Positions 1 to 9,369 of a stretch of 64,000 nt of DNA are shown piece after piece. A program made the position numbers and the translations under genes. Within the stretch, counting starts at the first letter, position 1, and every line of letters begins with the position of its first letter. Below the pieces are notes generated by a model, which ran no database searches, was not told where the DNA came from, and was given only the letters and a program-made list of their open reading frames with translations. Source of the DNA: Streptomyces sp. 1222.5 (lineage in GTDB: Bacteria; Actinomycetota; Actinomycetes; Streptomycetales; Streptomycetaceae); contig NZ_FNSZ01000001.1 of the NCBI RefSeq assembly GCF_900105245.1, positions 5,206,001-5,270,000 on the forward strand. The letters are read 5' to 3'.

Positions 1-1
1 G

Positions 2-430
2 TACGCCGTCACCCCCGCGCTGCGCGAGTGGTACTCCTCCGAGGACACCGAGGAACTGGAGTACGCGGCGCTCGGCAGGGCGGCGCTGGCCTCGCTGCGG
101 CTGCTCGCGGCCGAGCCGGGCGCGGTGCGACGCCGGGTCGTGGTCGCGGTGGACGTGCCCGACGGCGCCGTCACCGCCGGCCCGGACCGCAGTGCCGATC
201 CGGCCGCGCTCGGCGAGGTCACCGTGACGCCGACGGTGCCACTCGCCAAGGCGGCCGCGGTGCACGTGGACGCGGACGACGCGGAGACGGACGTCGCCGC
301 GGCGGCGGAGGCGCTGGAGGCGGCCGAGGGCGGCGACGACGACGCGCAGCCCGCTGTGGACGGCGCGGACGACCACGAGCTGCTCTGGTACGCCACGCAG
401 GAGATCCCCAGCCTGGTCCGACCGGCCTGA
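2..430 (+). CDS. Conserved hypothetical protein, DUF6912-like, 5' end missing
   Basis: The reading frame is open from the first bases of the window and ends in TGA at 428-430, so the N-terminus lies outside. The visible part begins YAVTPALREWY and carries an alternating segment RRRVVVAVDVPDG, followed by an acidic, Ala-rich stretch (many D/E) and a short conserved tail ending SLVRPA. This resembles, from memory, the small actinobacterial DUF6912 proteins of unknown function found upstream of a HAD hydrolase in Streptomyces. No catalytic motif is visible. It ends 48 bases before the likely start of the HAD gene, on the same strand, so co-transcription is possible. Confidence 0.6.
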   Translation, partial: YAVTPALREWYSSEDTEELEYAALGRAALASLRLLAAEPGAVRRRVVVAVDVPDGAVTAGPDRSADPAALGEVTVTPTVPLAKAAAVHVDADDAETDVAAAAEALEAAEGGDDDAQPAVDGADDHELLWYATQEIPSLVRPA

Positions 431-478
431 CCTGGGAGGCCGCACCGCCTGTCGGTGCCGGCGGGTACGGTCTTGGAC

Positions 479-1144
479 ATGGGGATGCAGGCAAGCGCGC
501 ACATCGTCTGGGACTGGAACGGCACCCTGTTCCACGACAACGACGCGATCATCGGCGCGACCAACGCGGCCTTTGCGGAGCTGGGGCTCCCGCCGATCAC
601 GCTGGAGCAGTACCGCTCGCTGTACTGCGTGCCGGTGCCGAAGTTCTACGAGCGGTTGCTCGGCCGGCTGCCGACCGACGCCGAGTGGGAGCTGATGGAC
701 GGCGTGTTCCACCGGTACTACGCCGAGCACCGGGTGCGCTGCGGGCTCACGGCGGGGGCGGCCGAGCTGCTCGCGGGGTGGCGGTCGTCGGGGCGCAGCC
801 AGTCGCTGCTGAGCATGTACGGTCACGCCGAGTTGGTGCCGCTGGTGCGGGGCTTCGGGATCGAGGCGCATTTCCTGCGGGTCGACGGGCGGACGGGGCC
901 GTCGGGCGGGAGCAAGTCCGAGCACATGGTGCGGCATCTCGAGGCGCTGACCGGTGTGGCGGACCCGGCGCGCACGGTGGTGATCGGGGACGCGGCGGAC
1001 GACGCCGTCGCGGCGAGGCACGTGGGGGCGCGGGCGGTGCTGTACACCGGGGGGTCGCACAGCCGGGCGAGCCTGGAGTCGGTCGGCGTGCCGGTCGTGG
1101 ACACGCTGGAGGAAGCGGTGGCGGAGGCTCAGCGGATCGCGTAG
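479..1144 (+). CDS. HAD-family hydrolase (phosphoglycolate phosphatase-like)
   Basis: This is a cytoplasmic phosphatase-type protein of 221 residues. Motif I is VWDWNGTLFHDN near the N-terminus; the nucleophile Asp is followed by WNGT in place of the more usual DxDGT, a variant seen in actinobacterial HADs. A helical cap follows, then a motif II-like LLSMYGH. The lysine of motif III lies in GGSKSEH, and motif IV is VVIGDAADDAVAA, with the Mg-binding acids. ATG 479 was chosen because the conserved fold starts right after it; GTG 455 and ATG 485 are in frame alternatives. The substrate cannot be told from sequence; phosphoglycolate or a sugar or nucleotide monophosphate are the usual options. 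Confidence 0.85.
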   Translation: MGMQASAHIVWDWNGTLFHDNDAIIGATNAAFAELGLPPITLEQYRSLYCVPVPKFYERLLGRLPTDAEWELMDGVFHRYYAEHRVRCGLTAGAAELLAGWRSSGRSQSLLSMYGHAELVPLVRGFGIEAHFLRVDGRTGPSGGSKSEHMVRHLEALTGVADPARTVVIGDAADDAVAARHVGARAVLYTGGSHSRASLESVGVPVVDTLEEAVAEAQRIA

Positions 1145-1499
1145 GCCTGCCGGCGGGTGCGGGAGGTCCGTACACGGCCTGTGCCGCTCGGCGGGATGGT
1201 TGCTGCGCCTGAGCCCGTCGTGGCGGGGCTGCTCGGTGCCCGGTGCCTGTCCCCGGGCGGGTGACGGTTCGCCTGCGCTGTGGCTGGGCGAGGGACGGTT
1301 CGCTTGCCCGCGCTCGCGGGGTGCCGCTGCGCCCACCCGTGCCGCCCCGAGCGGCACGACTGCCCGCAGCGGCGGCACGCCGGCCGCCGGGTGGGCGCCG
1401 GCCCAGCGGCACGACTGCCCGCGGCCAGGTCAGGCGGAGGCCTGCGGGTGGGCGCCGAGCCCAGGGGTGCGACGGCCCGCCCCGCCGGTCGCCGCCCGC
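1145..1499. repeat. GC-rich intergenic patch with imperfect repeats
   Basis: This 355-base gap between the convergent HAD and DJ-1/PfpI genes holds no credible gene. It contains the 18-base unit AGCGGCACGACTGCCCGC twice, exactly, at 1350-1367 and 1405-1422. The companion unit GTGGGCGCCG recurs near 1391 and 1449, and CGCCCACCCGTGCCGCCCC lies at about 1330. The pattern resembles dispersed intergenic repeats that I recall from several Streptomyces genomes, often between convergent genes. The inverted arrangement could let the RNA fold and act as a two-way terminator, but no T-tract is present. Confidence 0.5.
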
Positions 1500-2066
1500 T
1501 CAGTTCGCCGGGGCCTTGGCGCGGAGTACTGTCAGGAACTCTCGCATCCAGGCCGGGTGGTCCGGCCAGGCACGGGCGGAGACGAGGGTGCCGTCGACGA
1601 CCGCCTCGGCGTCCTGGAAGCCCGCGCCGGCCGCCTGCATGTCGAGTTCCAGGGCGGGGTAGGCCGTGACCCGGCGCCCGCGCAGGCTGTCGATCGCGGC
1701 GGTGAGCAGCGGCCCGTGGCAGATCTGGGCGACCGGCTTGTCGGAGTCGAAGAACGCCTTGAGGATCTTGCGCAGTTCGGGGTCGTTGCGGAGGTACTCG
1801 GGAGCCCGGCCGCCCGGGATGACGAGGGCCGCGTACTCGCCGGGGTCGACCTCGGAGAAGGCGAGGTCGGCGGGCCAGGTGTAGCCGGGTTTCTCGGTGT
1901 AGGTGTCGAAACCGGGCTCGAAGTCGTGCACGACGAAGCGGAGGGTCTTGCGGGTGGGGGCCGCGATGTGGACCTCGTAGCCCTCCTCGCGCAGGCGCTG
2001 GTAGGGGTAGAGGACTTCCAGGGACTCCGCTGCGTCTCCGGTGACGATGAGGATCTTCGCGGGCAT
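1500..2066 (-). CDS. DJ-1/PfpI family protein (class I glutamine amidotransferase-like)
   Basis: A 188-residue cytoplasmic protein covering one complete DJ-1/PfpI domain. It opens with the strand KILIVTGD, has the acid-containing AESLEVLYPY segment near residue 17, the loop ALVIPGGRAPEYLR, and the nucleophile elbow AQICHGP with Cys116 and His117. Family members act as proteases, glyoxalases, deglycases or redox sensors; which applies here cannot be decided. The start MPAKILIV is preceded on the coding strand by GAGGAGCCGAC, a good ribosome site. It is transcribed alone and convergent with the HAD gene. Confidence 0.88.
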   Translation of the reverse strand: MPAKILIVTGDAAESLEVLYPYQRLREEGYEVHIAAPTRKTLRFVVHDFEPGFDTYTEKPGYTWPADLAFSEVDPGEYAALVIPGGRAPEYLRNDPELRKILKAFFDSDKPVAQICHGPLLTAAIDSLRGRRVTAYPALELDMQAAGAGFQDAEAVVDGTLVSARAWPDHPAWMREFLTVLRAKAPAN

Positions 2067-2675
2067 GTCGGCTCCTCCGAGGCAGACTCCGGGACGGCCG
2101 CACCGTCCGCGCCGCCCTGGGCAACGTGCCTCCGCCGGGCTTGCTTGCCAAGGGGGCCCGTCGTTTTCAGGGTGCGGCTGTGGATAGCGGAACGCGACCG
2201 GTCGGGCGACTCCGGCCGACCGGATACGCCAAGGGTCCCCGTCCCGGCGCTGTGCAGAACGTCAAAGTTCCCCCCTCGGTTTTGTACACATACGGCTCAT
2301 GACGGGTCCGGGGTGAGGAGCGATAGCCTTATGGCGTGATCAGCGCGATATCTCGCGGGGACCTCCGTGTCCCTGCCCTGCGCCCGGGTTGCACGGAACA
2401 CCTCCGTGACCGGGCGGCGGTCGCTGGTCTTCGCGGGCGGGACGGAGGCATGGACGCCTCCCGGAAGCCGAGGACACCCCTGGACACGGCGGCGCCACGA
2501 CAGGCGTCTCAGCCGTCGGATCTGTCGAGAATGGCCGAATACCCCCCGCTCCTCTCACCTCGCGGCATAGCGTCGGAACCGACCGGACACCCCGGGACGT
2601 GGCGTCGTGTCGCAGGGAAAGAGACCGTACTTCCTTCTACGTCACGCAACGGCGCGCGACAGGAGTCAGAGGACA
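2067..2675. promoter_or_regulatory. Long leader/promoter region upstream of the NAD-glutamate dehydrogenase
   Basis: About 610 bases separate the divergent DJ-1 gene from the dehydrogenase start at 2676. Short open frames exist inside (for example 2367-2570) but show neither Streptomyces codon bias nor recognisable similarity. The region around 2265-2340 is the least GC-rich part (TTTTGTACACATACGG), which suggests that promoters lie there; I could not assign a convincing -35/-10 pair. The gap is long for this genome, so a 5' untranslated leader or a small RNA is possible. Confidence 0.35.
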
Positions 2676-5600
2676 ATGCAGACCAAGCTGGACGAAGCCA
2701 AGGCCGAGCTGCTCGAGAGGGCCGCCCGGGTAGCTGAGAACAGCCCGGTCGGGGGGCACCTACCGACCGGGACGACGAACGAGGGCGCTCCCGGCACCCC
2801 GGACAGCGAATCCGTGCTCACGTTCCTCCAGCGCTACTACCTGCACACCGCGCCGGAAGACCTCGCCGACCGCGACCCGGTCGACGCCTTCGGCGCAGCG
2901 CTCTCGCACTACCGGCTCGCCGAGAACCGCCCGCAGGGCACCGCGAACGTCCGGGTGCACACCCCGACCGTCGAGGAGAACGGGTGGACCTGCAGCCACA
3001 CCGTGGTGGAGGTCGTCACCGACGACATGCCCTTCCTCGTCGACTCGGTCACCAATGAGCTGACCCGGCAGGGGCGCGGCATCCACGTCGTGATCCACCC
3101 GCAGTTCGTCGTCCGGCGCGACGTCACCGGCAAGTTGATCGAGGTCCTGCCGACCCCGGCCACCGGTGACCTCCCGCACGACGCGCACGTCGAGTCCTGG
3201 ATCCACGTCGAGATCGACCGGGAGACCGACCGCGCCGACCTGAAGCAGATCTCCCTCGACCTGCTGCGCGTCCTGTCCGACGTCCGTGAGGCCGTCGAGG
3301 ACTGGGAGAAGATGCGGGACACGGCGATCCGGATCGCCGACGGCCTGGAGGGCGAGCCCGCCCCCGGCGACCTGGCGAAGCCCGAGATCGAAGAAGCCCG
3401 CGAGCTGCTGCGCTGGCTGTCCGACGACCACTTCACGTTCCTCGGCTACCGCGAGTACCAGCTGCGCGAGGACGACACGCTCGCCGCCGTGGCCGGCACC
3501 GGTCTCGGCATACTGCGTTCGGACCCGCACCACGCCGAGGACGAGCAGCACCCGGTCAGCCCCTCCTTCGAGCGGCTGCCCGCCGACGCCCGGGCCAAGG
3601 CCCGCGAGCACAAACTGCTGGTGCTGACCAAGGCCAACAGCCGCGCCACCGTGCACCGGCCGTCGTACCTGGACTACATCGGCGTCAAGAAGTTCGACGC
3701 GGACGGCAACGTCGTCGGCGAGCGCCGCTTCCTCGGCCTGTTCTCCTCCGCCGCGTACACCGAGTCCGTGCGCCGGGTCCCGGTGATCCGCCGCAAGGTC
3801 GACGAGGTGCTGGCGCGCGCCGGGTTCTCGCCCCACAGCCACGACGGCCGCGACCTGCTCCAGATCCTGGAGACCTACCCGCGCGACGAGCTGTTCCAGA
3901 CTCCGGCCGCGGAGCTCCAGGCCATCGCGACGAGCGTCCTCTACCTCCAGGAGCGCCGCCGGCTGCGGCTGTACCTGCGCCAGGACGAGTACGGCCGCTA
4001 CTACTCGGCCCTCGTCTACCTGCCGCGCGACCGCTACACCACGGGTGTCCGCCTGCGGATCATCGACATCCTGAAGGAGGAGCTCGGCGGCATCAGCGTC
4101 GACTTCACGGCCTGGAACACCGAGTCGATCCTGTCCCGGCTGCACTTCGTCGTCCGCGTCCCGCAGGGCACCGAGCTGCCCCAGCTGTCCGACGCCGACA
4201 AGGAGCGCATCGAGACCCGCCTGGTGGAGGCGGCCCGCTCCTGGACCGACGCGTTCGCCGAGGCGCTGACCGCCGAGTGCGGCGAGGAGCACGCGGCCGA
4301 GGTGCTGCGCCGCTACAACCACTCCTTCCCCGAGGGGTACAAGGCCGACCACTCGCCGCGCGCCGCGGTGGCCGACCTCGTCCACCTGGAGCAGCTGAGC
4401 GAGGACAAGACCTTCTCGCTGAGCCTGTACGAGCCGGTGGGTGCCGCGCCCGACGAGCGCCGTTTCAAGATCTACCAGAAGGGCGGCACGGTCTCCCTCT
4501 CCAAGGTCCTGCCGGTGCTCAGCATGCTGGGTGTCGAGGTGACCGACGAGCGGCCGTACGAGCTGCGCTGCGCGGACCGCACCACCGCCTGGATCTACGA
4601 CTTCGGTCTGCGCATGCCGAAGTCGCTCGGCGGCGGCAACGGCGACTACCTCGGCGACGACGGCCGTGAGCGGTTCCAGGAGGCGTTCGCCGCGACCTGG
4701 ACCGGCAAGGCGGAGAACGACGGCTTCAACGCCCTGGTGCTGAGCGCCGGTCTGACCTGGCGGCAGGCGATGGTGCTGCGTGCCTACGCCAAGTACCTGC
4801 GGCAGGCCGGTTCGACGTTCTCGCAGGACTACATGGAGGACACCCTCCGCGACAACGTCCACACCACACGGCTCCTCGTCTCCCTGTTCGAGGCGCGGAT
4901 GTCCCCGGAGCGGCAGAAGGCCGGCCTGGAGCTGATCGACGCCCTCCTCGAAGAGGTCGACGCGGCCCTGGACCAGGTGGCGAGCCTGGACGAGGACCGC
5001 ATCCTGCGGTCCTTCCTGACCGTCATCAAGGCGACCCTGCGCACGAACTTCTTCCAGGAGACGCTCGGCGCCAAGCCGCACGACTACGTCTCCATGAAGT
5101 TCGACCCGCAGGCCATCCCGGACCTGCCGGCCCCGCGCCCGGCGTACGAGATCTGGGTGTACTCGCCGCGCGTCGAAGGCGTGCACCTGCGCTTCGGCAA
5201 GGTCGCCCGAGGCGGTCTGCGCTGGTCCGACCGGCGCGAGGACTTCCGCACGGAGATCCTCGGCCTGGTCAAGGCGCAGATGGTGAAGAACACGGTCATC
5301 GTGCCGGTCGGCGCCAAGGGCGGCTTCGTCGCCAAGCAGCTGCCGGACCCGGCCGTGGACCGCGACGCCTGGCTGGCCGAGGGCATCGCCAGCTACAAGA
5401 CGTTCATCTCGGCGCTGCTCGACATCACCGACAACATGGTGGCCGGCGAGGTCGTGCCGCCGCAGGACGTGGTCCGGCACGACGGCGACGACACCTACCT
5501 GGTGGTCGCCGCCGACAAGGGCACCGCGACCTTCTCGGACATCGCCAACGGCGTCGCCGAGAAGTACAACTTCTGGCTCGGTGACGCCTTCGCCTCCGGC

Positions 5601-7619
5601 GGCTCGGCCGGTTACGACCACAAGGGCATGGGCATCACCGCGCGCGGCGCCTGGGAGTCCGTGAAGCGGCACTTCCGCGAGCTGGGCGTGGACACGCAGA
5701 GCGAGGACTTCACGGTCGTCGGCATCGGCGACATGTCCGGTGACGTGTTCGGCAACGGCATGCTGCTCTCGGAGCACATCCGCCTGGTCGCCGCCTTCGA
5801 CCACCGGCACATCTTCATCGACCCGAACCCGGACGCGGCCACCTCCTACGCCGAGCGTCGCCGCCTGTTCGAGCTGCCCCGCTCCAGCTGGGCCGACTAC
5901 GACACGGCGCTGCTGTCGGCGGGCGGCGGGATCTTCCCGCGCAGTGCCAAGGCGATCACGCTGAACGCGCACATCCGGGATGCTCTGGGCATCGAGGAGA
6001 AGATCTCCAAGATGACCCCGGCCGACCTGATGAAGGCGATCCTCGAGGCGCCGGTCGACCTCCTGTGGAACGGCGGCATCGGCACGTACGTGAAGTCCTC
6101 GACGGAGTCGAACGCGGACGTCGGCGACAAGGCCAACGACGCCATCCGCGTCGACGGCGCCGACCTGCGCGTCAAGGTCGTCGGCGAGGGCGGCAACCTG
6201 GGCCTGACCCAGCTCGGCCGCATCGAGTTCGCGACGCACGGCGGGAAGATCAACACCGACGCCATCGACAACAGCGCCGGCGTGGACACCTCCGACCACG
6301 AGGTGAACATCAAGATCCTGCTGAACGGCCTCGTCGCCGAGGGCGACATGACCGTGAAGCAGCGCAACAAGCTGCTCGCCGAGATGACCGACGAGGTCGG
6401 CGCGCTGGTCCTGCGCAACAACTACGCGCAGAACACCGCCCTCGCCAACGCGCTCCTGCAGGCCAAGGACATGCTCCACGCCCAGCAGCGGTTCATCCGC
6501 CACCTGGTGCGCGAGGGCCACCTGGACCGGGCGCTGGAGTTCCTGCCGAGCGACCGGCAGATCCGCGAGCGCCTCGGCCAGGGCCACGGCCTGACCGGCC
6601 CCGAGACGGCCGTCGTGCTGGCGTACACGAAGATCACGGTCGCCGAGGAACTGCTGCACACCTCCCTGCCGGACGACCCGTACCTGCGCACCCTGCTGCA
6701 CGCGTACTTCCCGACCGCGCTGCGCGAGCGGTTCGCCGAGGCCATCGACAACCACCCGCTGCGCCGTGAGATCACCACGACCGTGCTGGTCAACGACACG
6801 GTCAACACGGGCGGTACGACATACCTGCACCGTCTGCGCGAGGAGACAGGCGCCTCGCTGGAGGAGATCGTCCGCGCCCAGACCGTGGCCCGCACGATCT
6901 TCTGCTCCGCACCGGTGTGGGACGCGGTGGAGGCTCTGGACAACACGGTCGACGCGGCCGTCCAGACCCGCATCCGGCTGCACTCGCGCCGGCTGGTCGA
7001 GCGCGGCACCCGCTGGCTGCTCAACAACCGGCCGCAGCCGCTGCAGCTCGCCGAGACGGTCGAGTTCTTCGCGGAGCGGGTCCAGCAGGTCTGGCAGCAG
7101 CTGCCGAAGCTGCTGAAGGGCGCGGACCTGGAGTGGTACCAGCACGTGTACGACGAGCTGTCCGCGGCCGGCGTGCCGGACGAGGTGGCCACCCGGGTGG
7201 CCGGGTTCTCCTCCGCCTTCCCGGCGCTCGACATCGTCTCGGTGGCCGACCGCATGGGCAAGGAGCCGCTCGACGTCGCGGAGATCTACTACGACCTCGC
7301 CGACCGGCTGCACATCACCCAGCTGATGGACCGCATCATCGAGCTGCCCCGTGCCGACCGCTGGCAGTCCATGGCCCGCGCCTCCATCCGTGAGGACCTG
7401 TACGCGGCCCACGCGGCGCTCACTGCGGACGTCTTCGCCGTCGGCAACGGCGCCTCGTCGCCCGAGCAGCGGTTCACGGCGTGGGAGCAGAAGAACACGG
7501 CCATCCTGGGCCGGGCGCGCACGACCCTGGACGAGATCCGCGGTTCGGACTCGTTCGACCTCGCCAACCTGTCGGTGGCGATGCGCACGATGCGGACGCT
7601 GCTGCGCACGCACTCGTAG
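2676..7619 (+). CDS. gdh: NAD-specific glutamate dehydrogenase, large (about 180 kDa) type
   Basis: This cytoplasmic enzyme oxidatively deaminates glutamate to 2-oxoglutarate and ammonium with NAD. At 1647 residues it has the size of the L180/GDH-115 family first described in S. clavuligerus. The N-terminal half is ACT-like and regulatory (PFLVDSVTNEL). The catalytic core lies centrally, with RGGLRWSDRREDFRTE, the lysine-containing VPVGAKGGFVAKQ and the dinucleotide-binding GIGDMSGDVFGNG. A long helical C-terminal domain follows. ATG 2676 has AGAGGACA just upstream; an in-frame GTG at 2607 is possible but lacks a clear ribosome site. It is monocistronic, with a strong terminator at 7634. Confidence 0.95.
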   Translation: MQTKLDEAKAELLERAARVAENSPVGGHLPTGTTNEGAPGTPDSESVLTFLQRYYLHTAPEDLADRDPVDAFGAALSHYRLAENRPQGTANVRVHTPTVEENGWTCSHTVVEVVTDDMPFLVDSVTNELTRQGRGIHVVIHPQFVVRRDVTGKLIEVLPTPATGDLPHDAHVESWIHVEIDRETDRADLKQISLDLLRVLSDVREAVEDWEKMRDTAIRIADGLEGEPAPGDLAKPEIEEARELLRWLSDDHFTFLGYREYQLREDDTLAAVAGTGLGILRSDPHHAEDEQHPVSPSFERLPADARAKAREHKLLVLTKANSRATVHRPSYLDYIGVKKFDADGNVVGERRFLGLFSSAAYTESVRRVPVIRRKVDEVLARAGFSPHSHDGRDLLQILETYPRDELFQTPAAELQAIATSVLYLQERRRLRLYLRQDEYGRYYSALVYLPRDRYTTGVRLRIIDILKEELGGISVDFTAWNTESILSRLHFVVRVPQGTELPQLSDADKERIETRLVEAARSWTDAFAEALTAECGEEHAAEVLRRYNHSFPEGYKADHSPRAAVADLVHLEQLSEDKTFSLSLYEPVGAAPDERRFKIYQKGGTVSLSKVLPVLSMLGVEVTDERPYELRCADRTTAWIYDFGLRMPKSLGGGNGDYLGDDGRERFQEAFAATWTGKAENDGFNALVLSAGLTWRQAMVLRAYAKYLRQAGSTFSQDYMEDTLRDNVHTTRLLVSLFEARMSPERQKAGLELIDALLEEVDAALDQVASLDEDRILRSFLTVIKATLRTNFFQETLGAKPHDYVSMKFDPQAIPDLPAPRPAYEIWVYSPRVEGVHLRFGKVARGGLRWSDRREDFRTEILGLVKAQMVKNTVIVPVGAKGGFVAKQLPDPAVDRDAWLAEGIASYKTFISALLDITDNMVAGEVVPPQDVVRHDGDDTYLVVAADKGTATFSDIANGVAEKYNFWLGDAFASGGSAGYDHKGMGITARGAWESVKRHFRELGVDTQSEDFTVVGIGDMSGDVFGNGMLLSEHIRLVAAFDHRHIFIDPNPDAATSYAERRRLFELPRSSWADYDTALLSAGGGIFPRSAKAITLNAHIRDALGIEEKISKMTPADLMKAILEAPVDLLWNGGIGTYVKSSTESNADVGDKANDAIRVDGADLRVKVVGEGGNLGLTQLGRIEFATHGGKINTDAIDNSAGVDTSDHEVNIKILLNGLVAEGDMTVKQRNKLLAEMTDEVGALVLRNNYAQNTALANALLQAKDMLHAQQRFIRHLVREGHLDRALEFLPSDRQIRERLGQGHGLTGPETAVVLAYTKITVAEELLHTSLPDDPYLRTLLHAYFPTALRERFAEAIDNHPLRREITTTVLVNDTVNTGGTTYLHRLREETGASLEEIVRAQTVARTIFCSAPVWDAVEALDNTVDAAVQTRIRLHSRRLVERGTRWLLNNRPQPLQLAETVEFFAERVQQVWQQLPKLLKGADLEWYQHVYDELSAAGVPDEVATRVAGFSSAFPALDIVSVADRMGKEPLDVAEIYYDLADRLHITQLMDRIIELPRADRWQSMARASIREDLYAAHAALTADVFAVGNGASSPEQRFTAWEQKNTAILGRARTTLDEIRGSDSFDLANLSVAMRTMRTLLRTHS

Positions 7620-7633
7620 CCGTACGGCACGCA

Positions 7634-7672
7634 GGCGCCCCGGGCACATCGCGGCCCGGGGCGCCTTCTTTC
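7634..7672 (+). terminator. Intrinsic terminator after glutamate dehydrogenase
   Basis: A perfect 12-bp stem (GGCGCCCCGGGC at 7634-7645 with GCCCGGGGCGCC at 7654-7665) encloses an 8-base loop and is followed by TTCTTTCTT. It lies 15 bases after the stop codon. Confidence 0.92.
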
Positions 7673-7795
7673 TTGCCCGCTCCTCGCCGGCTCCTTGCCG
7701 GGGACGGGCGGTGAATTTACCGTTTCCTGCTGGTGGGTCCGATTCGGATAGGGTCTGCGGTGTGACACCGAACCCCGTCGAGACATGCCCGCAGG

Positions 7796-9304
7796 ATGCG
7801 TCCCGCGCCGTCTGACCTGGAGCCGGTGAGCCGGACAGCGCCCGCGAACGGCACCGCGCGGGCCGGCCGGTCACTGCCTCAGGTCGCCGCCGCGCTCGTC
7901 CTGGTGCTGCTGCTCCTGGTGATCGTCCGCCTGCCGTGGGCGGGCGACCTCGGCATGCACGCGGCCACGGTCCAGCGGCTGCGGCACAGTCTCCTGGACC
8001 CCGGCAACCCGCTGGTCGACGCCGACACACCGAGTCCGTACTACTCGCCGTGGATGCTGGTGCTCGGCGCTCTGGCCAGGCTCACGGGTCTGTCGGTGTT
8101 CGTCGTGCTGCGCATCGGCGCGCTCGTCGGACTCGGGCTGCTGGTCACGGGTGTCCTGCGGTACGTCCGCACCCTGAGTTCCCACCGGGCCGCGCCCCCG
8201 CTGGCGTTGCTGAGCCTGCTCCTCCTGTGGGGCCCGCTGCTGTTCGAATGGAGCGGCTTCCTCGGCCTGAACTCCCTGGCGCTGACGGTGTCGTACCCGA
8301 GTGTCCTCGCGCTGGGGCTCGGGTTCCACTTCTGGGCGTGGCTGACGCGCGCGGTGCGCGGGACGGCGGCGTGGGGGACCTGGGTGGCGCTCGGTGTGCT
8401 GTGGGCCCTGATCCTGCTGTGCCACCAGTTCACCGGCGTCGTGGCGTCGCTGGGCGCGGCGGCCGTGGTGCTCGCGGCGCGGCCCGCGCGGGCGGTGCTG
8501 CCGGGCCTGGGAGCCGCGCTCGCCTCGGGGCTGGTCGTGCTGTGGCTGTGGCCCTGTTACGACTTCTTCGCCCTGTTCTCCGCCGGGGCGGACCTGGAGG
8601 CGATCCACCGGCCGCTGTACCAGCACCTGGCCGCGCGGTTCGGGCTGGTGCTGCTCGGCGTGGTGGCCCTGGCGTGCCGCGCGCGCCGCGACCGCCGGGA
8701 TCCCCTGGTGCTGTTCTTCGCGCTCGGTGTGCTGGTGTTCGCCGCGGGCGGGCTGACCGGCCACTACTCGTGGGGCCGTGCCCTGCCCGCGGCACTGATC
8801 CCGGCCCAGCTGGCGGCCGCGCTGGAGACGGTGTCGGCCGGGCGGCGGGCGGTGCGGGCCGGGTGGGCGTGCGTGCTGGGCGCGGCGCTGGCGGTCGGGG
8901 CGTGGACGCAGGCCGGGACGCTCGGGTACGTCGTCCCGCGGGACCGGCTGCCCGCCGCGGTCGCCGCGAAGTACCGGACGCCGTGGGCCGGTTACCAGTG
9001 GATCATGCGGGCGGGCGTGCGGTACGGGGACGTGGTGATGGCGCGCACGTTCCCGGCGCGGCAGATCCCCGCGTACGGGCCGTACACGGTGGCGCCCGGC
9101 TATCCGGACGTGTTCCTCGCGGACGCGGACCGGAGGGCGGCGGCGGTCTCCCGGTACTTCGGCGGGTCCCCCGCGGAACGGCGCGGGATCGCACGGGAGT
9201 ACGGGGTGCGGTGGGTGGTGGGACCGGAGAGCCTCGCCGGGCCCGGCCTGCGGAAGGTCACCGCGGGCCCGGGCGGCCAGGTCCTGTACCGCGTGGTGCC
9301 CTGA
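7796..9304 (+). CDS. Polytopic membrane protein, GT-C-like, unknown function
   Basis: A 502-residue integral membrane protein with roughly ten hydrophobic segments (for example AAALVLVLLLLVIVRLPWAG near residue 35) and a C-terminal extracytoplasmic part rich in Arg and Gly. The loop after the first membrane segment contains HAATVQRLRHSLLDPGNPLVDADTP, a place where GT-C glycosyltransferases keep catalytic acids. I do not recognise a named family. It faces the glycosyltransferase gene that ends at 9370 and lies at the edge of the teichoic-acid-like cluster, which favours a lipid-linked sugar transferase or polymer-related role (inference). ATG 7796 has GCAGG before it; in-frame GTG 7826 is an alternative. 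Confidence 0.7.
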   Translation: MRPAPSDLEPVSRTAPANGTARAGRSLPQVAAALVLVLLLLVIVRLPWAGDLGMHAATVQRLRHSLLDPGNPLVDADTPSPYYSPWMLVLGALARLTGLSVFVVLRIGALVGLGLLVTGVLRYVRTLSSHRAAPPLALLSLLLLWGPLLFEWSGFLGLNSLALTVSYPSVLALGLGFHFWAWLTRAVRGTAAWGTWVALGVLWALILLCHQFTGVVASLGAAAVVLAARPARAVLPGLGAALASGLVVLWLWPCYDFFALFSAGADLEAIHRPLYQHLAARFGLVLLGVVALACRARRDRRDPLVLFFALGVLVFAAGGLTGHYSWGRALPAALIPAQLAAALETVSAGRRAVRAGWACVLGAALAVGAWTQAGTLGYVVPRDRLPAAVAAKYRTPWAGYQWIMRAGVRYGDVVMARTFPARQIPAYGPYTVAPGYPDVFLADADRRAAAVSRYFGGSPAERRGIAREYGVRWVVGPESLAGPGLRKVTAGPGGQVLYRVVP

Positions 9305-9369
9305 GCGGTCCGCGAACGCGGGGGTGTCCGCTCACCGGCACCGGGCTCGCCGCCGCGGGACCGGGCCCC

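Noticed and set aside
2760..8030. A very long open frame on the minus strand opposite the glutamate dehydrogenase.
   Set aside because: It is the antisense shadow of a highly biased high-GC gene; its translation is Val/Arg/Gly/Asp-rich with no domain, and the plus-strand gene has clear family motifs.
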